Source: an uncultured Bacteroidaceae bacterium
GTDB lineage: Bacteria > Bacteroidota > Bacteroidia > Bacteroidales > Bacteroidaceae
Direction of reading: 5' to 3'
Assembly (NCBI GenBank): GCA_904502185.1
Contig: CAJGDX010000102.1
Location: 1-6,812 of the forward strand
DNA length: 6,812 nt
Shown here: positions 1-5,211 of the stretch, one piece after another
Numbering within the stretch: the stretch's first letter is position 1
How the letters are laid out: each line of letters begins with the position of its first letter
Notes under the pieces: model-generated
Seen by the model: only the letters and a program-made list of their open reading frames with translations
Database searches by the model: none
Told to the model about the DNA's origin: nothing
Made by a program: the position numbers and the translations under genes

Positions 1-2982
1 ACCTGCATCGTCGTAAATGAAGGGGTCGAGCATCCAGAATTCAATATACTGTACATTGGCAGTCTCGAAGTCGGTGGTGGTAAGCTGACGTGTGATTCCG
101 CCCCAACGTTTTTCGGGAGAGGTGAGTTTTCCGTCGTATGTAAGGTCGGGGTTGAGATTGTAAGGGCCACGCTCCGATGGGTAGAAACTGATGTTCATCA
201 TGGAGAGTGTAGATGATTCACCGTATGTCGACTCTTTATTCGGATAGAGCTCGCGTTCGTAAACCTCGCGCAGATAGTGGTTTGAGAGCTGGTCGAGGTC
301 GCTTTTAATGTGAGAGGGGGTGAGCGACGAACTGCGACGGGTAAAAAGCGGGTCGATGGTGTACCAGTTGATGAGCGCACGATCGTAGCCGGTAAGTATA
401 TTGTTGGTGAGAGTGTAATTGGCCATTCCTGTGGGTATAGAGGCTAGCACCCATGCAGAGGGCGAGTCGAGATCGATTCCGTTTTCTGTACTTTCAAAAT
501 CATCGATATACGAAGCATTGCTCTGCACTTCGTCGGATGTACCGGCATTCAACTTGGCAAATTCCGCGGTAAGGCTGATGCTGGAGGGTGCAGAACAGCT
601 GAGCAGGGGCAAACGGTCGAGGAAGGTTGTAAGCCATTGGCTCTGACGTTTCCACGACAAGTTGAGTCCCCAGATAAGATTGTTCAGCGGCTCCGACCCC
701 ATGTCAACCTTGGATGTAAGAGGCTTTTCGGTGAGCGACATTATTGTTCCGCCGAAATTGAGATACTCCGAATAGTTGTATTGCCAGTTAAGACCGAGCA
801 TGGTCTTGCGCTGCATATTGAATAGCGTATTGCTCTCGAGCGACACCTGCACGGGAGTTCCGGCATCGACAATGCTCTGATTGACAATGGTTACTATACC
901 CGCAGCATAGTCTACGGTGTAATCGCTGTTTTCAGTAAGCGTGACACCACCGGCTGTTACAGTAACAGAACCCTTGGGTATGTTCATAGAACCCGTCTGT
1001 ATGACATTCGCCGAAGAGCCGGTATATTCACCGATAAGGTAGAACTTATCTTTTTCGGCTATCTGTCGGGCAACAGTTTTTGTAGAGTCATAGAGTTCCT
1101 GATAGATATATTTTTCGGCAACTGCCGCATTGCCTATCTTACGGCTAAGATTGGTACCGAAGGGCTCGACTGTGGGGAAGAAGATTCGTCCCGATGCAGC
1201 ATGCACGGTGAATCCCTCGACAAAGTCGAAAATACCGTTGGGTGCCTCTCTTGAGTTGTTTGCATCGAGACGGTCCAGATTCATCATTCTCAGCAAAGGA
1301 GTCTCTTTCAGATGCTCCTCGGGCAAATAGGTAATATTTGTTCCAAGGCTGTCGCTTGCATAATAAATATCGAGTTTGAAGTCGCTGCTTTTCAGGCTGC
1401 GAGCGCCAAGATTATAGACGTTTTTCATCATAAGATCCCAACAGGCATTCTGCGGAGAGCATGAGTTGGGCTTCAAAAGTTTCACCATCAATGTCGACGC
1501 AGACTCCTTTTGGTCGGATGAGAATTCTCCCACCTGATAGGTCTGTCCGCCATAGGTATATTCGAACGCAACAGCCAGCACCTCGTCGGCACGTAACGCA
1601 TTGCGCAACGAAATGTAACCCAACTGCTTGTTGACGGTATACTCCGACGATGACAACAGACGGGCATTTGAAATTTTCTCGTAGTCGAGTCCTCCGCTGA
1701 AACCCTCAATGTCGCTGAAGGTGGCGTTCACCTTGTCAATATCACGTATATCGGCATAGGTGCTGTTCATCGTAGGATAGAGATTGTTGGCATTGTTTGA
1801 CGGCAGATTACCAGAAGCGGATATCCACATGCCGTTACTGAGATGAGAGCTCTCGCCCAGGTCGGTAAATGCAACGATGTTACGGGGATTGGTGAAATCG
1901 CTTTTCTTGTTCGTTACCCACACCTCTATGCGGTTGATGGTGATTCCGGATACAATGGTAGGCAACTGCGCCATGGATTTGTCGTAGTTGTCACGGAAAT
2001 AGTGGGCAAGGAAGAAGTGACGGTTCTCGTCGTAATTAGAAATATCTATTTCAAAGGTAGTCAACTGAGTACCACCCTTGGAGTTCACAACGGTGGTGCT
2101 GGAGTTTTTTTGCGACACAACAGTCTGCAGCATCAGTTTACCGAATTGCATATCTGTGCGAAGACCAAAAAGCGAAGTTGCGCCTTTTATCAACGAAGAA
2201 TTTGTGCCAAAAGAGATATTTCCCGCCTCGATCAGTTTGAAGACCTCATCCTCCTTACCTTCGTACTTAAGGCTGATTTTTTTTGTATCGTAGTTGAATG
2301 TCGCCTCGGTGTTGTAGTTGAAGTCAAGATTCATCTTGTCGCCCACGTTTCCTTTGACATTCAGGTTTATAATTTCGTCAAAATTGAAACTGTTTGTCTT
2401 GCGGCTGCGTTGTGGCAACGAGGGGTTGTCGACATTTTGTGTCTGAAAGCCAATTTTCATTTCGGCACTACCCTGTGTCTTTATGCGCACTCCACCAGGA
2501 CCAAAGATTTTCTCTGCCGGGCCAAGGTCGAATTTCATGTCGCTAAAGTCGAATTTATCGCCATTGTTCAGTTTTTCAAACTCTTCCTGGTTCTTTTTCT
2601 TGAAGTAGCGATCGAACGAACTTTGCATCTTATTGCGGGCATACTCCTCCTGGGATAGGATGAATGGAGTTCCAAGCACCGAGTTACCCATCTTGGTACT
2701 GATGGTAAAGGTGCTATCATTCTCATTGTAGATGGTATCGTGTGTAATATTTCCAGGGTTGCGAAGATCGAGTGGCAACTGCTTGAGGTCTTTCTCTTTT
2801 TCGGGAATGACGTTGGATATGGGGTAACGGGCTGAGAGCGTGTCAAGATAAGCCTGCTTCTCGGCTTTTATACGACGTACACGTTCGCGGTGTCGCACAC
2901 TGCGCCTGTTATTCTCCTGTGCAAACGTCACAGTGACGGCTGCACACAGCAGAAAAAGGGTTATCAGTGTACGTAGTTTCAT
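1..2982 (-). CDS. sprA: SprA/Sov, type IX secretion outer-membrane translocon (N-terminal 994 residues; runs off left edge)
   Basis: Reading the minus strand from the ATG at 2982 gives 994 codons with no stop, ending exactly at base 1, so the gene is cut by the window. SprA (Sov in Porphyromonas gingivalis) is the giant single-chain beta-barrel through which T9SS substrates cross the outer membrane; family members are roughly 2,400 residues. The product starts with a signal peptide (MKLRTLITLFLLCAAVTVTFA, cleavage likely before Q22), then a basic stretch (residues 26-44). Family signatures I recognise are GFSGGLDYE (about 426-434), WDLMMKNVYNLG (from 515), FYPSERGPYN (933-942), KRWGG (958-962) and FWMLDP (982-987). 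Everything downstream, most of the barrel, lies outside the window. It begins 16 bases after the ruvA stop, so co-transcription and coupled translation are likely. No strong Shine-Dalgarno is visible, which is normal for the phylum. Identification is firm; whether the cell has a complete T9SS cannot be seen here. Confidence 0.95.
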   Translation of the reverse strand, partial: MKLRTLITLFLLCAAVTVTFAQENNRRSVRHRERVRRIKAEKQAYLDTLSARYPISNVIPEKEKDLKQLPLDLRNPGNITHDTIYNENDSTFTISTKMGNSVLGTPFILSQEEYARNKMQSSFDRYFKKKNQEEFEKLNNGDKFDFSDMKFDLGPAEKIFGPGGVRIKTQGSAEMKIGFQTQNVDNPSLPQRSRKTNSFNFDEIINLNVKGNVGDKMNLDFNYNTEATFNYDTKKISLKYEGKEDEVFKLIEAGNISFGTNSSLIKGATSLFGLRTDMQFGKLMLQTVVSQKNSSTTVVNSKGGTQLTTFEIDISNYDENRHFFLAHYFRDNYDKSMAQLPTIVSGITINRIEVWVTNKKSDFTNPRNIVAFTDLGESSHLSNGMWISASGNLPSNNANNLYPTMNSTYADIRDIDKVNATFSDIEGFSGGLDYEKISNARLLSSSEYTVNKQLGYISLRNALRADEVLAVAFEYTYGGQTYQVGEFSSDQKESASTLMVKLLKPNSCSPQNACWDLMMKNVYNLGARSLKSSDFKLDIYYASDSLGTNITYLPEEHLKETPLLRMMNLDRLDANNSREAPNGIFDFVEGFTVHAASGRIFFPTVEPFGTNLSRKIGNAAVAEKYIYQELYDSTKTVARQIAEKDKFYLIGEYTGSSANVIQTGSMNIPKGSVTVTAGGVTLTENSDYTVDYAAGIVTIVNQSIVDAGTPVQVSLESNTLFNMQRKTMLGLNWQYNYSEYLNFGGTIMSLTEKPLTSKVDMGSEPLNNLIWGLNLSWKRQSQWLTTFLDRLPLLSCSAPSSISLTAEFAKLNAGTSDEVQSNASYIDDFESTENGIDLDSPSAWVLASIPTGMANYTLTNNILTGYDRALINWYTIDPLFTRRSSSLTPSHIKSDLDQLSNHYLREVYERELYPNKESTYGESSTLSMMNISFYPSERGPYNLNPDLTYDGKLTSPEKRWGGITRQLTTTDFETANVQYIEFWMLDPFIYDDAG

Positions 2983-2998
2983 ATTGTGTCTGAGAAGA

Positions 2999-3592
2999 TT
3001 ACAATTGTTTGAGTGCAAGTTTTATAAGTTGCTCCACAGTCGCATCGGGCTGCTCCTTTGCTATTAACTGGACTACCTTGTTTGCGGCAGCCGCAGGGAA
3101 TCCGAGCATACTGAGTGCCGAAACGGCCTCAGAAACAATCTCTTTATCGACAAGGCTCGCCGTGGGGGTAGCTGTGGGAATATCAGCGGCAAGACCAAGA
3201 ATTTTATCCTTAAGTTCCACTATTATGCGTTGAGCAGTCTTAAGTCCTATACCCTTTACGCTTTTCAAGGTTCTTTCGTCGCCTGATGATATTACATCAC
3301 ACAATTCACCGATGGTAAAAGCCGAAAGAATGGTACGCGCAGTATTGCCTCCAATACCCGATACGGAGATAAGCAACAGAAAGAGCTCGCGCTCCTGTTT
3401 GTTGCTGAAGCCGAAGAGCTGATGGGTATCTTCGCGTATAACTTCGTAGATGAAGAGTTTAGTTTCTTTGCGGCCTTGTATGGCGCTGTATGTATTTAGT
3501 GTAATGCTTGTTTCGTATCCTACTCCTGCACACTCTATAATGGCTGTTGCGGGTGTCAGTTCTGCAATTTCCCCTCTTAAATATTCTATCAT
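2999..3592 (-). CDS. ruvA: Holliday junction branch migration complex subunit RuvA
   Basis: Cytoplasmic DNA-binding subunit that recognises four-way junctions as a tetramer or octamer and loads the RuvB motor, which drives branch migration before RuvC cuts. The 197-residue product has the normal family length and all three domains. An OB-fold spans about 1-63, starting with the typical MIEYLRGE. It includes E54-D55 in the context REDTHQLFGF, which by alignment from memory matches the acidic pin (E55, D56) of the E. coli protein. Two helix-hairpin-helix motifs follow: ISVSGIGGNTA (75-85) and SVKGIGLKTAQRI (111-123). A flexible Ala/Thr/Pro linker (about 135-147) leads to the small C-terminal domain that contacts RuvB (about 148-197). 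The start is fixed by the conserved N-terminus. It is the first gene of a probable ruvA-sprA operon; linking a recombination gene to a secretion gene is a synteny I recall from other Bacteroidota, not evidence of shared function. Confidence 0.97.
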   Translation of the reverse strand: MIEYLRGEIAELTPATAIIECAGVGYETSITLNTYSAIQGRKETKLFIYEVIREDTHQLFGFSNKQERELFLLLISVSGIGGNTARTILSAFTIGELCDVISSGDERTLKSVKGIGLKTAQRIIVELKDKILGLAADIPTATPTASLVDKEIVSEAVSALSMLGFPAAAANKVVQLIAKEQPDATVEQLIKLALKQL

Positions 3593-3596
3593 AGTT

Positions 3597-3604
3597 CAAA
3601 GATA
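3597..3604 (-). promoter_or_regulatory. Bacteroides-type -7 box for ruvA-sprA
   Basis: Read on the minus strand this is TATCTTTG, a perfect match to the Bacteroides -7 consensus TAnnTTTG. Only four bases (AACT) separate it from the ruvA ATG, so a transcript from here would have almost no 5' leader. The -33 element is poor: at a 19-base spacer the four bases are CCGA rather than TTTG. The site could be a chance match in AT-rich DNA, with the true promoter further upstream. Confidence 0.5.
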
Positions 3605-3833
3605 TGGCGAATTTTGTAATTTTTCGGTCTGTTTATAGGGTTATCTTTTTTAAAACGACATTTCTCTTTTATTATTGTATAATAACATGTACAATTTTGA
3701 ACAAAAGTTGCCGTAATTCACTTTACTTGCTGTTAATTTGATAAGATAGGCGGCGGTTGACTTCGTCGACTATCGGCTACGCTCGGCAACATGAAAATAA
3801 ATTCGCATATTGCTCTCGCTTGCACAATAGTTC
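3605..3833. other. Intergenic region between divergent ruvA and lysoplasmalogenase genes, left part
   Basis: No gene is visible here. The first part (3605-3740) is AT-rich and holds two small inverted repeats that might be operator sites. One is ATTGTA at 3674-3679 with TACAAT at 3690-3695; the other is the 12-base palindrome-like TTTTGAACAAAA at 3695-3706. From 3741 on, pieces of the neighbouring repeat array appear. ATAAGATAGGCGGCG at 3741-3755 recurs at 3887-3901 and 3958-3972. TATTGCTCTCGCTTGCAC at 3808-3825 recurs, with one extra G, as the promoter spacer at 4005-4023. The stretch 3756-3807 (containing GTCGAC and a CGGCTACGCTCGGCAAC string) resembles intergenic sequence I have seen repeated in other Bacteroidales genomes; that is recollection, not a search result. 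Confidence 0.6.
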
Positions 3834-3876
3834 GGCAATAAAAAAAAGCACGCTTTTTAGCAGTGGAAGGCTTGCA

Positions 3877-3895
3877 CTATCTTTAAATAAGATAG
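3877..3895. repeat. Hairpin over a decayed promoter box, repeat unit 1
   Basis: CTATCTT (3877-3883) and AAGATAG (3889-3895) form a perfect 7-base stem around a TAAAT loop. After one A.G mismatch two further G-C pairs are possible. The left arm covers the TATCTTTA that stands where unit 3 has the -7 box TATCTTTG. Confidence 0.6.
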
Positions 3896-3947
3896 GCGGC
3901 GCCTAGGCAATAAAAAAAAGCACGCTTTTAGCAGTGGAAGGCTTGCA

Positions 3948-3966
3948 CTATCTTTAAATAAGATAG
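3948..3966. repeat. Hairpin over a decayed promoter box, repeat unit 2
   Basis: Same inverted repeat as in unit 1: CTATCTT (3948-3954), loop TAAAT (3955-3959), AAGATAG (3960-3966). It is again placed over the TATCTTTA variant (3949-3956) of the -7 box. Confidence 0.6.
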
Positions 3967-3983
3967 GCGGCGCCTAGGCAATA

Positions 3984-4003
3984 AAAAAAAGCACGCTTTT
4001 TTT
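3984..4003. terminator. A-tract/T-tract hairpin, possible bidirectional terminator
   Basis: Seven A plus G (3984-3991) pair with C plus seven T (3996-4003) around a CACG loop, giving an 8-base stem that is almost all A:T and ends in a T-run on either strand. Weaker versions lie in unit 1 (about 3843-3858) and unit 2 (about 3916-3929), with five and four A:T pairs. The low GC content of the stem makes efficient termination doubtful. No gene on either strand ends nearby, so its role may instead be insulation or bending of promoter DNA. Confidence 0.4.
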
Positions 4004-4031
4004 GTATTGCTCTCGGCTTGCACTATCTTTG
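4001..4031 (+). promoter_or_regulatory. Consensus Bacteroides-type promoter for the lysoplasmalogenase gene
   Basis: The -33 box TTTG (4001-4004) and -7 box TATCTTTG (4024-4031) are both exact matches to the Bacteroides consensus (TTTG / TAnnTTTG), separated by 19 bases, the expected spacing. Transcription should start a few bases downstream, leaving a purine-rich leader of about 28 bases before the ATG at 4066. The -33 box is formed by the last T residues of the hairpin tract plus a G. Confidence 0.8.
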
Positions 4032-4065
4032 CAAAAAAAGGAAGTCAAACGTAAAAAGAGAGATT

Positions 4066-4734
4066 ATGAGCGATACCTTTCAAAGAACAAAAGCAGGACT
4101 GATTTCGATTTCAGTAATTTACATATCTCTTGCTATTCTATATTTCACTCCGGCACAGATTCAATGCAAACTGGCTCTACCGGTAGGTTTTTTATTCTTT
4201 ACATCGCTATGGCTGCTTCCCTGGCAGATGTCTTTGGCCATGCTTTTCTCGTGCATTGGTGATTATTGCGGCGCTACGCATAATTTCCCGGGGCAGATGG
4301 GAGCTTTTGCTTTGGCACACATTGCCATAATCTGTTACTTCCTTTCGAGATACAGAGTGGGCATCGAACGTAAGAAATATAGCCGTCTGTCAAAATTGTA
4401 TATAATTGTCGCAACCGTGGTGACAATCCCGATTCTTGCCTTTGCATTCATCAGGATAGTACCACATGTGCCTGCCGGATTTCTGACCTACGGAGTAAGC
4501 GTATATATAGTGCTTATTGCGCTTATGCTGTGGTGCGCCATGCAGCAGAGAAGCCTGCTGTTTGCATCGGGCGCCATGCTTTTCCTCGTTTCGGACACGG
4601 TGCTTGCATGGAACCGCTTCGTAGAGCATATTCCCAACTGCGGATATATCATCATGATTACCTATTATCTTGCGCAACTGTTGCTGTTCATGCGCTCGAC
4701 AAAGTGGTGGGGACGTCAGATGAAGAAAGAGTAA
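4066..4734 (+). CDS. YhhN/TMEM86-family integral membrane protein, probable lysoplasmalogenase
   Basis: The 222-residue protein is almost entirely hydrophobic, with about eight predicted membrane helices (roughly 11-28, 33-50, 54-68, 76-94, 111-131, 138-158, 163-181, 193-210). Family motifs are present: LAMLFSCIGD (57-66), the H85 region, GAMLFLVSDTVLAWNRF (169-185) and YYLAQLLL (200-207). The acidic residues D66 and D177 are the conserved pair typical of the family. Characterised relatives (human TMEM86A/B and a Legionella YhhN protein) hydrolyse the vinyl-ether bond of lysoplasmalogens, releasing a fatty aldehyde and a glycerophospho-head group. That activity is inferred here. I chose the ATG at 4066 because a start at TTG 4018 would lie upstream of the predicted transcription start and add a charged non-family N-terminus. 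The gene stands alone on its strand behind its own consensus promoter and converges on the acetyltransferase gene with 8 bases between stops. Confidence 0.85.
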   Translation: MSDTFQRTKAGLISISVIYISLAILYFTPAQIQCKLALPVGFLFFTSLWLLPWQMSLAMLFSCIGDYCGATHNFPGQMGAFALAHIAIICYFLSRYRVGIERKKYSRLSKLYIIVATVVTIPILAFAFIRIVPHVPAGFLTYGVSVYIVLIALMLWCAMQQRSLLFASGAMLFLVSDTVLAWNRFVEHIPNCGYIIMITYYLAQLLLFMRSTKWWGRQMKKE

Positions 4735-4742
4735 ACAATTTG

Positions 4743-5183
4743 TTATTGAGGGAGATTCATCTTGTAGACATTTGTTTCTCTCAGAGAAAATCCGGCTGAA
4801 CGGTAAAGGGCGTTAGCAGCCTCACGCGATGGACGGGAAGTGAGCATAAGTGCCACTTTTCCGCAGTTCGAAGCATATTCAATGGCATGTTCTACCAGCC
4901 TACGTCCCAACGAGCGTCCACGCAACGCTTCGTCAACAACAACATCCTCGACCCACATTTTGCACCCTGTTGGCGAGAGCGTCGAGCAGAGTGTAATCAT
5001 TCCACCTATCACTCCATCCACTTGAAGCAGAAAGAGATGAGTGGTATCACACTCTACAAGCTTTTGCAGAGTGTCGTGCGTAAAAACATGTTGTGAAGTT
5101 GACAATTGCGCCAACAGCCTGACAATGGCTGTCACATATTCGTCACGAACTTCGGCAACCTCAAAGATTGTAACATTGTCCAT
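4743..5183 (-). CDS. GNAT-family N-acetyltransferase, substrate unknown
   Basis: A 146-residue single-domain protein of normal GNAT length, predicted cytoplasmic, transferring an acetyl group from acetyl-CoA to an amine. The acetyl-CoA pyrophosphate-binding loop is R88-G-R-S-L-G-R94 (usual form Q/R-x-x-G-x-G/A), preceded by the strand WVEDVVVDEALRG (77-89) and followed by helix RRLVEHAIEYA. Motif B is EAANALYRSAGF (121-132), and the C-terminal strand ends YKMNLPQ. The N-terminal part (HVFTHDTLQKLV and FLLQVDGVIGGMI) is typical of small-molecule or protein N-acetyltransferases but gives no specific substrate. It starts 28 bases after the glycoside hydrolase stop on the same strand, with no separate promoter visible, so it is probably the second gene of a two-gene operon. 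A link between its substrate and the sugars released by the hydrolase is only a guess. Confidence 0.88.
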   Translation of the reverse strand: MDNVTIFEVAEVRDEYVTAIVRLLAQLSTSQHVFTHDTLQKLVECDTTHLFLLQVDGVIGGMITLCSTLSPTGCKMWVEDVVVDEALRGRSLGRRLVEHAIEYASNCGKVALMLTSRPSREAANALYRSAGFSLRETNVYKMNLPQ

Positions 5184-5211
5184 CTGTTTCTTAATTTAAC
5201 GGACAAACAAA

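Larger units (their letters stand above)
3834..4031. repeat. Tandem 71-72 bp repeat: two full units plus a divergent third unit
   Basis: Unit 1 (3834-3905, 72 bp) and unit 2 (3906-3976, 71 bp) are identical by eye except for one T in a T-run (five versus four). Unit 3 starts at 3977 with the same GGCAAT, eight A and GCACGC. It then has seven T, departs for about 11 bases, rejoins at GGCTTGCACTATCTTT (4015-4030; also at 3869-3884 and 3940-3955) and ends in a promoter. Each unit runs: A-tract, GCACGC, T-tract, spacer, TTGCACTATCTTT. Units 1 and 2 then continue TAAATAAGATAGGCGGCGCCTA. The near identity suggests a recent tandem duplication. There is no coding potential and no flanking transposase. 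Confidence 0.9.

Noticed and set aside
1843..2658. Open plus-strand frame of 271 codons opposite sprA
   Set aside because: It lies wholly antisense to a strongly conserved part of sprA. Its translation has no recognisable domain and looks like the by-product of sprA codon use.
3834..3976. Possible CRISPR-like array
   Set aside because: The units are directly abutting 71-72 bp duplicates with no unique spacers, and no cas genes are nearby.
3741..4031. Insertion sequence or its remnant
   Set aside because: There is no transposase fragment, no long terminal inverted repeats and no target-site duplication that I can see.
4018..4065. TTG start at 4018 extending the lysoplasmalogenase N-terminus by 16 residues
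   Set aside because: It would begin inside the promoter spacer, upstream of the predicted transcription start, and would add a Lys/Arg-rich segment not expected in the family.
4775..4789. TTTCTC-TCA-GAGAAA inverted repeat as a terminator for the convergent genes
   Set aside because: The stem is only six AT-rich pairs with a three-base loop, it is not followed by a T-run, and it lies inside the acetyltransferase coding sequence.
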